64,000 bases of DNA from Leeia oryzae DSM 17879 (GCF_000376945.1 NZ_AQXU01000015.1:62001-126000); one strand, 5' to 3'. Positions 26,906 through 36,169 are shown, counted from the first letter of the stretch. Notes: a model not told the origin generated them from the letters alone. Numbers and translations: made by a program.

Positions 26906-27619
26906 ATGTCGCGCATGAAAACCGATGCATTCCAGCTGCTTGCCGATGAGGATGACTTCATCATCATTAATAAAATGCCCGATATTTCCGTCCATAAAGA
27001 CCAGGCGGATGAAGGGCTCATTGACATATTAAAACAAGCCTGCGGCGCGCCTGCACTTTATCAGATCCATCGTCTGGACAAGATGACCAGTGGTTTGCTG
27101 GTCTATGCCAAGTCGTATCAGGCTGCCCGTTTGCTATCGGAAGAATGGCAATCCCGGAGTGTCAGCAAGTACTACCTGGCGATATCGGACAAAAAGCCAT
27201 CCAGAAAGCAGGGACTGGTGAAAGGGGACATGGTGAAATCACGGGGCGGTAGCTGGCGCCTGCAACAAAGCGTGGAGAATCCTGCCATAACCCAGTTTTT
27301 TTCTACCTCCTTAGTGCCGGGTATCCGCGCGTTTCTGCTGCGTCCTCACACTGGCAGGACGCATCAGATCAGGGTGGCCATGAAAAGCCTTGGTAGCCCC
27401 ATTCTGGGGGATACGCGCTATGCTTCGGCAGGAGAGGGCGCTGCGAATGTTGACCGTGGCTATCTGCACGCCTACCAACTCGGTTTCGAACTAAAGGGGC
27501 GGACGTGGTCGTATCAGGCGACACCAACGGAAGGGATGTGGTTTACGCATCCTGCTATGCAGGCACTGTTGCTTGGTCAATGGCAGCAGCCCGGCTTGCT
27601 GCCATGGCCTGTTCTATAG
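26906..27619 (+). CDS. RluA-family pseudouridine synthase (TIGR01621-like)
   Basis: Isomerises uridine to pseudouridine in RNA, 237 residues. The catalytic motif IHRLDKMTSGLLVYAK contains the active Asp (about residue 57); TGRTHQIRVAMKSLGSPILGD is the second RluA block. No S4 domain is present, consistent with the short single-domain group. The RNA target is unknown. An ATG at 26915, nine bases after an AGG, is an alternative start. Downstream it is convergent with the HPP gene, eight bases apart. Confidence 0.88.
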   Translation: MSRMKTDAFQLLADEDDFIIINKMPDISVHKDQADEGLIDILKQACGAPALYQIHRLDKMTSGLLVYAKSYQAARLLSEEWQSRSVSKYYLAISDKKPSRKQGLVKGDMVKSRGGSWRLQQSVENPAITQFFSTSLVPGIRAFLLRPHTGRTHQIRVAMKSLGSPILGDTRYASAGEGAANVDRGYLHAYQLGFELKGRTWSYQATPTEGMWFTHPAMQALLLGQWQQPGLLPWPVL

Positions 27620-27627
27620 TCACCTCT

Positions 27628-28119
27628 TCATGACTTGAAGGGTTTTGTTAACCGATTGAAACTCCACCCTGTCGCTGCCAGCAAGACTGCACCTACCAGT
27701 ACAGGGGTCAGCAGGAAGTGCCAGCCGGGCTGGCTGAGCATCACGATTACCGGGTTTGAGCCTGCAGGCGGATGAACCGTGCGTGTTACATGCATCAGAA
27801 AAATGGCCAAGCCTAGTGCACATGCCATTGCCAGCGGTCCGCTGCCCAGCGTGGACAAGATGATCAACCCCGACGCCGCGCTAATCACATGTCCTCCGAT
27901 GACCTGTTTGGCTTTGGAGAACGGGCTGTCGGGGTATCCAAATACCAGCACGCAACTTGCACCAAATGAGCCCAGAATCAAAGGCTGATTCAGTAACTGC
28001 CCTAAGAGGGCAATCCAGCCAATGGCTACAAATCCCCCCAGCGTTGCAAATGCGATAATCTTCCCCGGCTGCCTTGCCGGAAATCCAAAAAAGGTTTTTA
28101 GGGTTTGTCGTGTCGGCAT
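27628..28119 (-). CDS. HPP-family integral membrane protein
   Basis: A 163-residue membrane protein with four or five hydrophobic helices. The family name motif appears as RTVHPPAGSNPVIVML (about residues 114-129) and LILGSFGASCVLVFGYP is the other conserved block. Some cyanobacterial HPP proteins act in nitrite transport; the role here is not established. It is divergent from a TetR regulator with dyads between them, suggesting that repressor controls it. Confidence 0.88.
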   Translation of the reverse strand: MPTRQTLKTFFGFPARQPGKIIAFATLGGFVAIGWIALLGQLLNQPLILGSFGASCVLVFGYPDSPFSKAKQVIGGHVISAASGLIILSTLGSGPLAMACALGLAIFLMHVTRTVHPPAGSNPVIVMLSQPGWHFLLTPVLVGAVLLAATGWSFNRLTKPFKS

Positions 28120-28140
28120 GGGGTTACTTTCTCCAGAAAT

Positions 28141-28165
28141 AGACAGATCTGTATATTATTTGTCT
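28141..28165. promoter_or_regulatory. Candidate TetR-type operator in the HPP/tetR divergent region
   Basis: ACAGATCTGT (28143-28152) is a perfect 10-bp palindrome, and AGACA (28141-28145) is inverted as TGTCT (28161-28165). It lies between the divergent starts and just upstream of a possible plus-strand -10, TATACT (28175-28180). On the minus strand TTGACA reads at 28185-28180. Control of both genes by the TetR protein is inferred. Confidence 0.5.
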
Positions 28166-28226
28166 GCATGCCGCTATACTGTCAAGGCTAGTTTTATGAG
28201 ACCAAACCTTCAAGATCTTGAAATAC

Positions 28227-28796
28227 ATGAGTAAACGCAAACAGCATCTTGTAGAAACCGCACTTCGCCTTTTTATGGCGGAAGGGTTCCATACTGTAGG
28301 CATTGACCGGATCCTTGACGAATCTGGGGTGGCCAAAATGACGTTGTACAAGCATTTCCCTTCCAAGCAGGCGCTCATACTGGAAGCGTTGGCCTTAAGA
28401 GATCAGCAGTTTTTCCAGCAGTTAAAGCAGTTCGCCGATGCTTTCCCTATTCAACATGGTGAGCGGATAGCGGCTATCTTCAAGTGGCACCAAGCGTGGA
28501 TTGCCAGTGATACGTTTCGAGGGTGTGCGTTCATCAGTGCCGCTGTAGCCTTTCCCGCCGCGCAAGCCATGGCGCATCAATTTGCTGCCAGACACAAAGT
28601 TGAACTCGAGGCATATATCCGGGCGAGCCTGCCTGCAGATATGCCTCCTGCGACTGCCAGTCATCTGATGCTGCTATTGGAAGGTGCTGTCGTACTGGGT
28701 TTGATCCACGGTGATTGCCGGCACATAGGGGAGGCCATACGGGCCGCCGAAGGTGTGTTGTCAGTAGTGGCACCGTCTGGTTTGCTTGTCGGCTAA
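28227..28796 (+). CDS. TetR/AcrR-family transcriptional regulator
   Basis: A 189-residue repressor. The N-terminal helix-turn-helix is clear: HLVETALRLFMAEGFHTVGIDRILDESGVAKMTLYKHFPSKQAL. The C-terminal ligand domain includes FRGCAFISAAVAFP, a pattern seen in the YxaF/LmrA-like group. ATG 28227 is preferred over an in-frame TTG at 28218. The divergent HPP membrane gene is the likely target. Confidence 0.9.
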   Translation: MSKRKQHLVETALRLFMAEGFHTVGIDRILDESGVAKMTLYKHFPSKQALILEALALRDQQFFQQLKQFADAFPIQHGERIAAIFKWHQAWIASDTFRGCAFISAAVAFPAAQAMAHQFAARHKVELEAYIRASLPADMPPATASHLMLLLEGAVVLGLIHGDCRHIGEAIRAAEGVLSVVAPSGLLVG

Positions 28797-28809
28797 CCAC
28801 ATTTCAGGC

Positions 28810-28838
28810 TTGGGCAATAGTTGTTTGGGCTGTATAAT
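28810..28838 (+). promoter_or_regulatory. Sigma70-like promoter for the DUF3460 gene
   Basis: TTGGGC (28810-28815), 17-bp spacer, TATAAT (28833-28838). A start near 28845 leaves a short leader with GGAG at 28854-28857, seven bases before the ATG at 28865. Confidence 0.65.
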
Positions 28839-28864
28839 CTACGCATACTGACTGGAGAATCGCT

Positions 28865-29080
28865 ATGTACCAATCTGAATTTACGAGCTTCATGGATGAA
28901 TTTCTCAAGAAAAATCCTGAAGTGGCTAACGAACGTCTGGAAAATCGTGCTGTGTGGTGGGATAAGCCAGTGGATGCCGAGTTTGAAAAGCAAGCACGTG
29001 ATTCCAAAGTGAAACAAAACGGTTATTACTATCAAGGCTATTTCTACAGTAATGGTCCTGCTAAAAAGGTTTCACTCTAA
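28865..29080 (+). CDS. DUF3460 family protein
   Basis: A small 71-residue soluble protein of unknown function, restricted as far as I know to betaproteobacteria. It begins YQSEFTSFMDEFLKKNPEV and contains the conserved GRAxWWDK-like RAVWWDKPVD segment followed by an aromatic-rich tail (GYYYQGYFY). It has its own promoter and terminator, so it is monocistronic and well transcribed, which suggests a real cellular role. Confidence 0.85.
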   Translation: MYQSEFTSFMDEFLKKNPEVANERLENRAVWWDKPVDAEFEKQARDSKVKQNGYYYQGYFYSNGPAKKVSL

Positions 29081-29101
29081 GCAGTGATTGCGCCAGCTAA
29101 T

Positions 29102-29131
29102 AAAAAACCCCAATATAAATTGGGGTTTTTT
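29102..29131. terminator. Bidirectional intrinsic terminator DUF3460/CBS gene
   Basis: AAAAAACCCCAAT (29102-29114) pairs with ATTGGGGTTTTTT (29119-29131), loop ATAA. T-runs on both strands serve the two converging genes. Confidence 0.93.
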
Positions 29132-29158
29132 ATTGTGTGTGTAGATGAAATCAGTCGG

Positions 29159-29587
29159 TTACTGATGGATATAGTGCTCTAATTGTTCAATCACGAATTG
29201 CTGTTCGGCAATCGTTTCTCTTACCAAATCCGTAATGGATAAAACACCCATGACTTTGCCATTTTCAACAACCGGCAAATGGCGAATCCGGTTATTGGAC
29301 ATGAGTGCCATGCAAGCGGCCAATTCGGTACTGGGTGAGACAACAATCAGGCGCTGTGTCATGACTTCATGCACTAGCGTATCGGTTGAATTTTTTCCAT
29401 TCAGAATGATTTTCCGTGCGTAATCCCGTTCCGAGAACAGCCCCACCAGCGTATCACTTTCCATGACAAGTACAGCGCCAATATCTTTCTCGGCCATCAG
29501 CTGCAGAACGGCATAAATACTGGCTTCAGGAGGTACGGAGTAAACCCCGGCAGGCTTGTTGTTTAAAATCTGGCGCGCAGTCTTCAT
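29159..29587 (-). CDS. CBS-domain pair protein
   Basis: A 142-residue cytoplasmic protein made almost wholly of two CBS repeats (about 10-65 and 75-130), a module that binds adenine nucleotides. Each repeat shows the usual ending, e.g. VGLFSERDYARKI and MGVLSITDLVRE. Function cannot be named; such stand-alone proteins are often energy sensors. The start at 29587 has an excellent AGAGGAGGT site; an ATG at 29680 would add 31 residues unlike the family. Confidence 0.88.
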   Translation of the reverse strand: MKTARQILNNKPAGVYSVPPEASIYAVLQLMAEKDIGAVLVMESDTLVGLFSERDYARKIILNGKNSTDTLVHEVMTQRLIVVSPSTELAACMALMSNNRIRHLPVVENGKVMGVLSITDLVRETIAEQQFVIEQLEHYIHQ

Positions 29588-29763
29588 GGTGTTTACCTCC
29601 TCTGGTGTCATCGCTGACAATGATGATACATCCGAATCCAAAACCTGCGTCATCTCGACATAGGCTTGATGCCAGCTCAAGATTCCTCAAAAAGACACCT
29701 TGATTATAGGCATATCGTCCATTTGCTTGATAGGTCTTTTTACGACCAACGCCAGTGCCAGGC

Positions 29764-30447
29764 TTATTGGGTGGCGTTTGCCTCTACCAGCAATTCCATG
29801 ATATCGGTGTCATTACGCTTAAGCGACCATTTTAGCGCGGTCATTCCGTTTTCATTCATGACACTTGGGTCTGCATGTAACGATAACAGACGTTTGATGA
29901 CGTCAATCTTACCCTCGCGTGCAGCCATAATCATCGGCGTGCTGCCTTCTGGTGCCTTGGCGTTGATATCTGCCCCGGCTGATATCAGTTGGTTTACGAT
30001 GTCCATATCACCGCCACTGGCTGCATAGTGCAGTGCCGTCCAGCCGGTGCTGTTGACCTTGGCACCAGCAGCAAGCAGGGCGGTTACCATGCCTTTTTCG
30101 CGGCGATAGGCGGCCAGCATCAGGGCAGTTTCACCATAGATATTACGTAGTTCAAGTTTGGGGTGGTAGGCCAATAAGGCAGGCAGGGTGCGGGTGGCGC
30201 GATTGGCTGCCGCCAATATCACAAGCGTATTTCCTTTGGGGTCGGTCGTGTTAACGTCAAAGCCTTTGTCCAGCAGTTCTCTTGCATCCCCTTCAAAGTC
30301 GTTTTTTACGGCCTGGATCATGTCATCATAAGATTCTGCTGTGGCATAGGTTGTACCGAGGCACAGGCATGTCATCCAGACGAGCAGTGTGATTTTTAAT
30401 GTGTTGGCACGGTTTATCAGCATGGTTTGCTTTACAGGGGACATCAT
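29764..30447 (-). CDS. Exported ankyrin-repeat protein
   Basis: A 227-residue protein with an N-terminal signal peptide (hydrophobic stretch TLKITLLVWMTCLCLG, likely cleaved around ATAES) and about five ankyrin repeats, e.g. NIYGETALMLAAYRREKGMVTALLAAGAKVN and GWTALHYAASGGDMDIVNQLISAGADIN. It probably works in the periplasm in protein-protein contacts; bacterial periplasmic ankyrin proteins are sometimes linked to oxidative stress, but no partner is visible here. It stands apart from fixH by a strong terminator. Confidence 0.88.
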   Translation of the reverse strand: MMSPVKQTMLINRANTLKITLLVWMTCLCLGTTYATAESYDDMIQAVKNDFEGDARELLDKGFDVNTTDPKGNTLVILAAANRATRTLPALLAYHPKLELRNIYGETALMLAAYRREKGMVTALLAAGAKVNSTGWTALHYAASGGDMDIVNQLISAGADINAKAPEGSTPMIMAAREGKIDVIKRLLSLHADPSVMNENGMTALKWSLKRNDTDIMELLVEANATQ

Positions 30448-30530
30448 CGTGCTTGAATTCTAGACGTTTTTGCTGCGAGTAGGAGATGTTTTATCTGGAA
30501 GCAACCAGTAAATGCAGGGCAGGGGAGTAT

Positions 30531-30569
30531 AAAAAAGGCATAAAACACATGGATCCTGTTTTATGCCTT
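30531..30569 (-). terminator. Terminator at the end of the cco/fix operon
   Basis: AAGGCATAAAACA (30535-30547) pairs with TGTTTTATGCCTT (30557-30569), 13 bp, loop of 9. On the minus strand it is followed by a T-run (30536-30531), right for ending transcripts from fixH. Confidence 0.88.
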
Positions 30570-30600
30570 AAGTTTTATCAAGTTTTGATAAGTGGATTGA

Positions 30601-31104
30601 TCAGGCCGGTTTCAGGGCTGTCTGGAATTCGTGACCGAATTTGATAAAGCCGGTTAATTTCCAGTCCCCATTACTATCGCTCAAATCGAAATACCATTTG
30701 CCAATCGGCAGATTCAGCTGCTTGCTGACATAGCTGTCTACGCCATCTGGTTGCAACTCAATGTGCTGGTCCAGTTTTTCATTGGCGGCATGCTGAACGA
30801 ACAGTTTCAGTTTGGGGTATTTGACCGGGTTTTTGGTCTGATGCAGGAACACGCGAATGCGCTGATCATCACCAATGACCAGTTCAGCCGTCAACCCCAG
30901 TTTGGCGGCCTTTTGGTCTTTGGTGATATTCTCATTGATGGTGGTGCCTTCCTTGTAATAGTCATCCACAATCAGGCTATCGCTTTTGGTCACGGCGATG
31001 TAAATGGTGACTATGCTCGCAACGACAACAATGCCTGGGCCAATCAGCAAGAACCATAGCCATTTATGCTTGTACCAAGGCTTAGTTACGTTGTCAGTCA
31101 ACAT
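30601..31104 (-). CDS. fixH: FixH-family protein
   Basis: A 167-residue membrane-anchored protein with one N-terminal transmembrane helix (WLWFLLIGPGIVVVASIVTIYIAV) and an extracytoplasmic beta domain. FixH proteins assist maturation of cbb3 oxidase, probably with the copper pump CcoI. It contains the family feature DYYKEGTTINENI after the helix. It is 15 bp downstream of ccoG and is the last gene of the run. Confidence 0.9.
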   Translation of the reverse strand: MLTDNVTKPWYKHKWLWFLLIGPGIVVVASIVTIYIAVTKSDSLIVDDYYKEGTTINENITKDQKAAKLGLTAELVIGDDQRIRVFLHQTKNPVKYPKLKLFVQHAANEKLDQHIELQPDGVDSYVSKQLNLPIGKWYFDLSDSNGDWKLTGFIKFGHEFQTALKPA

Positions 31105-31119
31105 CTGTTAGTACCTTTA

Positions 31120-32547
31120 TTATCTTGAAATGAAACTGGATTCTTCAACACGACTCATGGCTGGCGTGTCCAGTGCCTGAACCTTGAAATGGATTTCATA
31201 GGTACCTGGCTTGGCTTCGGCAGGGTCAGCAATGACACGCACAGAGAATTTCTGTGTACTGCCCGGTGTCATCTGAATTGGAAGCTTGGTATCGCTGGCC
31301 AGTTTAATGCCATTAATACCATCCACATCTACCGAGAATGAATGTACTGCTTCATCCGTATTGATGATATTGATGGTGTACACGTTTTCCAGGCCATACG
31401 CGGTTTCACGTACCAGTGTATTGCGGTCGCGCAGTACATCCACTTTAAGCGGATTGCGCACGGCCAGCGTACCGATCATGGCGGCGACCAGAATCGCCAG
31501 AATGGCGGTGTAAAGAATAATCCGTGGACGGAGGATATGGCTCATCAGGCCTTTTTTCTCGTCGTAGGCATGCTCCAGCGCATTCTCCGTGGTGTAGCGA
31601 ATCAGCCCTTTAGGGTAATTCATCTTTTCCATGACCTGATCACAACCGTCAATACAGGCTGCACAGCCGATGCATTCATATTGCAAACCTTTGCGGATAT
31701 CAATGCCTGTCGGGCATACCTGCACACAAATGCCACAGTCAATACAGGAGCCCAGTCCCAGTTCGGCAGGGTCTGCAGACTTTTTCCGGCTACCACGTGG
31801 CTCGCCACGTTCGGTGTCATAACTGATGATCAGGGTATCGCGGTCGAACATCACGCTTTGAAAACGTGCATATGGACACATGTATTTACAGACTTGCTCG
31901 CGCAGAAAGCCGGCATTGCCATACGTGGCCAGGCCATAGAAGAAAATCCAGAACATTTCCCATGGGCCGAAATTCCATGAAGCGGTTTCCTGGAAAAGCG
32001 TGGCCAAGGGGGTGAAATAGGCAACGAAGGTAAAGCCAGTCCACAAAGACAGCGCTAGCCATGCAGCATGCTTGCCACCACGCAACCACAGTTTTCTGGC
32101 ACTGAAGGGGGCTTTGTCGAGTTTTTGACGTGCAACGTGGTTACCTTCGATCTTCTCTTCTATCCACATGAAGATTTCGGTATACACCGTTTGCGGACAG
32201 GCATAACCGCACCAGAGCCGACCGGCAATGGCAGTCCACCAGAAGAGGCCAAAAGCTGACACCATCAGCAGCAGGGCAAGGTAGATCAGATCCTGTGGCC
32301 AGAAAATCAGGCCAAAAATATAAAACTTGCGGGTTGTCAGATCAAACAGGACTGCAGAACGACCATTCCAGGTCAGCCAGGGCATGCCATAAAATACCAG
32401 CTGGGTAATCCAAACCAGTAGCCAGCGGTAGGTAGCAAATATACCGGTAACAGAACGAACCTGGATTTTTTTCCGGACTTCGTAGAGCTCATCAGCGGCG
32501 TCAGATGCTTCTGACTTGATGGGGATATTTTTGAACGAGTTGGTCAT
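31120..32547 (-). CDS. ccoG: Cytochrome c oxidase accessory protein CcoG
   Basis: Membrane-bound ferredoxin-like protein needed for cbb3 assembly, thought to reduce Cu(II) for insertion. About 475 residues: several transmembrane helices, WCGYACPQTVYTEIFMWIE in the membrane part, then two [4Fe-4S] motifs, CIDCGICVQVCPTGIDIRKG and CIGCAACIDGCD, and a C-terminal Ig-like FixG domain. ATG 32547 has an AGG eight to ten bases upstream and matches the family N-terminus; 32589 would add 14 residues. Confidence 0.96.
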   Translation of the reverse strand: MTNSFKNIPIKSEASDAADELYEVRKKIQVRSVTGIFATYRWLLVWITQLVFYGMPWLTWNGRSAVLFDLTTRKFYIFGLIFWPQDLIYLALLLMVSAFGLFWWTAIAGRLWCGYACPQTVYTEIFMWIEEKIEGNHVARQKLDKAPFSARKLWLRGGKHAAWLALSLWTGFTFVAYFTPLATLFQETASWNFGPWEMFWIFFYGLATYGNAGFLREQVCKYMCPYARFQSVMFDRDTLIISYDTERGEPRGSRKKSADPAELGLGSCIDCGICVQVCPTGIDIRKGLQYECIGCAACIDGCDQVMEKMNYPKGLIRYTTENALEHAYDEKKGLMSHILRPRIILYTAILAILVAAMIGTLAVRNPLKVDVLRDRNTLVRETAYGLENVYTINIINTDEAVHSFSVDVDGINGIKLASDTKLPIQMTPGSTQKFSVRVIADPAEAKPGTYEIHFKVQALDTPAMSRVEESSFISR

Positions 32548-32608
32548 GCTAAACCTGCTGAGGTTACGACAATGATAATTCGGCTTCATGAAACCGGCTT
32601 ATCATTAT

Positions 32609-32654
32609 CCCCTCTTGGAGAGGAGAGGGGAGTGCGACATAGTGTCGCACTCCC
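32609..32654 (-). other. Intercistronic stem-loops ccoP/ccoG
   Basis: GGGAGTGCGACA (32628-32639) pairs perfectly with TGTCGCACTCCC (32643-32654), three-base loop. A second dyad CCCCTCT (32609-32615) / AGAGGGG (32624-32630) shares three bases with it, so only one fully forms at a time. No T-run. They lie between the oxidase subunit genes and the accessory genes, and may keep ccoNOQP mRNA more stable than ccoG-fixH. Confidence 0.7.
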
Positions 32655-32674
32655 TTACTTGCGGATGGTACTAC

Positions 32675-33616
32675 TTATTTTGACAGACCATATACATAAG
32701 CGGCCAGCAAGTGCACTTTGGCAGCGCCCAGCTGGTCACCTTTGGCTGGCATCACGCCATTGCGGCCATTGGTAATGGTTTCTACCACGGTGGTTTGCGA
32801 GCCGCCGTACAACCAGATGTCATCGCTCAGGTTTGGAGCACCAAGTGCCTGATTACCTTTTGCATCTGCACCGTGACAGGCAGCACAATTCTGGCCGAAG
32901 ATTTCTTTGCCACGTGTTGCACGGTCTGCATCAATGTTCTCTTTTTGAGACAGTGAGCGAACGTAGTTGGCAACGTCTTTGACTTTTTCTTCACCAAGAA
33001 TCTTGCCCCATGCAGGCATGCGCGGTGCATCAGAAACAGGCTGAACACCATCTGGACCAGCCGCTGGGCGACCGTGCAGAATGGTTGCTTCGATAGTTTC
33101 TGGTGCGCCACCCCACAGCCAGTCTGCATCACGCAGGTTCGGGAAGCCTTTGGCGCCACGTGCATCTGAGCCGTGACACTGAGCACAATAGGTCAGGAAC
33201 AAACGCTCACCCATTTTGCGGGCTTTCTCATCCTTGGCCACAACGGCGATCGGCTGTTTCAGATAACCATTGAAGATAGGACCGTAGGTTTTTTCCGCAA
33301 CTGCAACTTCTTTGTCGTACTGACCATGAGAAGACCAGCCATAAGCACCTTTGTACTCGCCTAGGCCTGGATACAGCGCCAGATAAACCACACCAAATAC
33401 CAACGTGCCGTAGAACATCCACATCCACCAGCGTGGCAGCGGGTTGTTGTACTCTTCCAGGGTGTCATCCCAGACGTGGCCCATGGTTTCCACTTTTTCA
33501 CCGGTCTGTTTCTTTACCTTGTTCTGGCTTAGCAACAAGATAAACAGACCAATAAATCCGCCAATCACGATGACAGAAATATAAAGGCTCCAGAAGCCTC
33601 CAAGAAAATCACTCAT
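32675..33616 (-). CDS. ccoP: cbb3-type cytochrome c oxidase subunit III
   Basis: Membrane-anchored diheme cytochrome c of the cbb3 oxidase, 313 residues. Two N-terminal hydrophobic segments, then two heme c sites: CAQCHGSDARGAKG and CAACHGADAKGNQ, each with a downstream Met ligand (in RMPAWG and GVMPAKGD). It passes electrons to CcoO. The ATG overlaps the ccoQ stop (ATGA). Confidence 0.98.
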   Translation of the reverse strand: MSDFLGGFWSLYISVIVIGGFIGLFILLLSQNKVKKQTGEKVETMGHVWDDTLEEYNNPLPRWWMWMFYGTLVFGVVYLALYPGLGEYKGAYGWSSHGQYDKEVAVAEKTYGPIFNGYLKQPIAVVAKDEKARKMGERLFLTYCAQCHGSDARGAKGFPNLRDADWLWGGAPETIEATILHGRPAAGPDGVQPVSDAPRMPAWGKILGEEKVKDVANYVRSLSQKENIDADRATRGKEIFGQNCAACHGADAKGNQALGAPNLSDDIWLYGGSQTTVVETITNGRNGVMPAKGDQLGAAKVHLLAAYVYGLSK

Positions 33617-33786
33617 TTATGTTCTCCTGACGAGTTATGCATATTGGCATCATCATCAGCAAATGGCAGGTTTGCTGCTTCATCAAAATTTCTCTTGTTT
33701 TTGGGGATAACAGCCCACCAAACGACGCCGAGAAAAACGATGAAACTTAAAACCGTTGAAATGACACGCATTTGATTCATGTCCAT
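33613..33786 (-). CDS. ccoQ: cbb3-type cytochrome oxidase subunit CcoQ
   Basis: A 57-residue single-helix membrane protein. Sequence starts MDMNQMRVISTVLSFIVFLG, continues VVWWAVIPKNKRNFDEAANLPF, and ends in an acidic tail. The helix followed by a PKNKRNFDEAA-type segment is the CcoQ/FixQ pattern; CcoQ stabilises the oxidase. TGA at 33615-33613 overlaps the ccoP ATG. An internal ATG at 33780 could also start it. Confidence 0.93.
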   Translation of the reverse strand: MDMNQMRVISTVLSFIVFLGVVWWAVIPKNKRNFDEAANLPFADDDANMHNSSGEHK

Positions 33787-33810
33787 TATGCAATCCTCGT
33801 GCTAATCAGT

Positions 33811-34425
33811 TCAGCGTTTGTCCTTGATGGCGGTACCCAGTACTTGCAGGTAGGCAACCACGGCATCCAGTTCGGTTTTACCAGCAGCATCAGCTTGCGC
33901 GCTTGCAATCTGTGCGTCGGTATAAGGAACGCCCAACGTTTTCATGGCAGCCAGTTTCTTAGGCAGATCGGTAGTATCCAGCGGCGTACGACCCAGCCAT
34001 GGGAATGCAGGCATGTTGGATTCACGCACAACATCACGAGGTTGTGTCAGGTGAGCACGGTGCCATTCGTCAGAGTAACGTCCGCCTACACGGGCCAGGT
34101 CAGGACCGGTACGCTTGGAGCCCCACTGGAACGGATGATCCCATACAGACTCGCCAGCAACAGAGTAGTGACCATAACGTTCGGTTTCTGAACGGAAAGG
34201 ACGGATCATTTGTGAGTGGCAGTTGTAGCAACCTTCACGGATATAGATATCACGGCCGGCTAGCTGCAATGCTGTATATGGCTTCAGACCCTTGACTGGC
34301 TGGGTTGTAGAGCGTTGGAAAGCTTGTGGAACAATCTCCACCAAACCTGCAAAACTCACTACCAGAATGGTCAGGATGATCATTAAGCCGATATTTTTTT
34401 CAATCGTTTCGTGCTTGATTAACAT
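33811..34425 (-). CDS. ccoO: cbb3-type cytochrome c oxidase subunit II
   Basis: Monoheme cytochrome c subunit with one N-terminal membrane anchor, 204 residues. The heme motif is [18 protein letters not shown] with the Met nearby; [29 protein letters not shown] is the classic CcoO block. Relays electrons from CcoP to CcoN. 18 bp after ccoN. Confidence 0.98.
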   Translation of the reverse strand: MLIKHETIEKNIGLMIILTILVVSFAGLVEIVPQAFQRSTTQPVKGLKPYTALQLAGRDIYIREGCYNCHSQMIRPFRSETERYGHYSVAGESVWDHPFQWGSKRTGPDLARVGGRYSDEWHRAHLTQPRDVVRESNMPAFPWLGRTPLDTTDLPKKLAAMKTLGVPYTDAQIASAQADAAGKTELDAVVAYLQVLGTAIKDKR

Positions 34426-34443
34426 GATGTATTCCTTCCCCTA

Positions 34444-35874
34444 TCAGGCGTGGTGAGCAGCGTTGGTTGCAGGAATGGCTGCATCCACTGCCTTACCAGC
34501 AGAAATGGTCTTGATCACGTTGTAGAACATCATGATCATGCCTGACAGGTACAGTGCGCCACCGAGTACGCGGATGATGTAATAAGGGTATTTTTGTTTC
34601 AGTGCTTCAACGAAGGTGTAGGTCAAAGTACCGTCGCTGTTGAATGCACGCCACATCAAGCCTTCCATCACACCGGCAATCCACATGGAGGCGATGTAAA
34701 GAACGATACCGATGGTTGCAACCCAGAAGTGGGTTTCTACCAGTTTCTTGGAGTACATTTCATCACGGCCAAACAGGCGTGGAATCAGGTAGTAGATTGC
34801 GCCGATGGTGATGAAGCCAACCCAGCCCAAGGCACCACTGTGAACGTGACCAACGGTCCATTCGGTATAGTGAGACAAGGCATTGACGGTCTTGATGGAC
34901 ATCATCGGACCTTCGAAGGTAGACATACCGTAGAAAGACAGGGATACCACCAGGAACTTCAGGATAGGATCATCACGCAGTTTGTGCCATGCGCCAGACA
35001 GGGTCATGATACCGTTGATCATGCCGCCCCAGCTTGGTGCCAGCAGAATCAGGGAGAACACCATGCCCAGGCTTTGAGTCCAGTCAGGCAATGCGGTGTA
35101 ATGCAAGTGGTGAGGACCTGCCCACATGTAGGTGAAAATCAGTGCCCAGAAGTGAACGACTGACAGGCGGTAAGAGTAAACCGGACGACCCGCTTGCTTA
35201 GGCACGAAGTAGTACATGATGCCCAGGAAGCCGGCTGTCAGGAAGAAGCCCACGGCGTTGTGGCCATACCACCATTGAACCATGGCATCTTGTGCGCCAG
35301 AATAAGCTGAGTAGGATTTCCAGAAGGTGACAGGCAACTCTGCGCTGTTAACCAGATGCAGGATTGCAACGGTCAGAATGAAGCCGCCAAAGAACCAGTT
35401 GGCCACATAAATGTGTTTTACCTTGCGTTTGACGATGGTGCCAAAGAACACCAGCGCATAGGCAACCCAGACGATGGTAATCAGAATGTCGATTGGCCAT
35501 TCGAGTTCGGCGTATTCTTTACCGGATGTATAACCCAGAGGCAGGGTAATAGCAGCCAGAAGAATAACCAGTTGCCAACCCCAGAACGTAAAGGCAGCCA
35601 GTTTGTCGCAGAACAAGCGTACCTGACAGGTGCGCTGTACGACGTAGTAGGATGTAGCAAAAAGACCGCAACCACCAAAAGCAAAAATAACTGCATTGGT
35701 GTGAAGTGGACGAAGTCTACCATATGTCAACCATGGTAAACCCGGGTTTAGATCTGGCCAGACGAGCATGGCGGCGATAATAACGCCGACCAGCATTCCG
35801 ACGATGCCCCAAACAACGGTCATCACGGCGAACTGGCGGACCACTTTATAGTTGTAAGTGGCTTGCGCTTCCAT
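34444..35874 (-). CDS. ccoN: cbb3-type cytochrome c oxidase subunit I
   Basis: Catalytic heme-copper subunit with twelve transmembrane helices, 476 residues. Heme and Cu ligands are visible as histidines in [45 protein letters not shown] and [11 protein letters not shown]. It reduces oxygen at high affinity and pumps protons. The start at 35874 (preceded by GGGAG) matches homologues; an upstream ATG at 35919 would add 15 residues. Confidence 0.98.
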   Translation of the reverse strand: MEAQATYNYKVVRQFAVMTVVWGIVGMLVGVIIAAMLVWPDLNPGLPWLTYGRLRPLHTNAVIFAFGGCGLFATSYYVVQRTCQVRLFCDKLAAFTFWGWQLVILLAAITLPLGYTSGKEYAELEWPIDILITIVWVAYALVFFGTIVKRKVKHIYVANWFFGGFILTVAILHLVNSAELPVTFWKSYSAYSGAQDAMVQWWYGHNAVGFFLTAGFLGIMYYFVPKQAGRPVYSYRLSVVHFWALIFTYMWAGPHHLHYTALPDWTQSLGMVFSLILLAPSWGGMINGIMTLSGAWHKLRDDPILKFLVVSLSFYGMSTFEGPMMSIKTVNALSHYTEWTVGHVHSGALGWVGFITIGAIYYLIPRLFGRDEMYSKKLVETHFWVATIGIVLYIASMWIAGVMEGLMWRAFNSDGTLTYTFVEALKQKYPYYIIRVLGGALYLSGMIMMFYNVIKTISAGKAVDAAIPATNAAHHA

Positions 35875-35955
35875 AGTGAGGTTTCTCCCGTTTACAAAAA
35901 CTTGTAGCTTCAAGGACATGCTTTATTACGCAATGAACATCGCGTGACCTGTTGG

Positions 35956-36135
35956 CTAACGCTGTGACTCCTGCGCAGATTGCTCAGGAGTGTCTCTGTC
36001 GTCATCCATCATGATCTGAAAACTCGGGCCTTCAAGGTCGTCGAACTGACCGCCTTTGATTGCCCACCAGAACAGCATACTGATTAACAGTACTGCGAGT
36101 AGGCTGACTGGAATTAACAAATAAATTATGTCCAT
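35956..36135 (-). CDS. ccoS: cbb3-type oxidase assembly protein CcoS
   Basis: A 59-residue single-helix membrane protein (MDIIYLLIPVSLLAVLLISMLFWWAIKGGQFDDLEGP). The GQFDDLEGP segment right after the helix is the CcoS/FixS hallmark; CcoS is needed for cofactor insertion into the oxidase. The start at 36135 matches that family; in-frame codons further upstream would run through the promoter region. Confidence 0.95.
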   Translation of the reverse strand: MDIIYLLIPVSLLAVLLISMLFWWAIKGGQFDDLEGPSFQIMMDDDRDTPEQSAQESQR

Positions 36136-36163
36136 CTCAGATTGAATTTTTTGGTGAGCTGCG

Positions 36164-36169
36164 ATTATA
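36164..36169 (-). promoter_or_regulatory. Possible secondary -10 element before ccoS
   Basis: TATAAT on the minus strand (36169 to 36164) about 28 bases before the ccoS ATG. No matching -35 is spaced 16-18 bp upstream, so it may be inactive or activator-dependent. Confidence 0.35.

Noticed and set aside
32609-32654. REP/MITE-type repeat
   Set aside because: No second copy with this sequence seen in the window; treated as a local hairpin.
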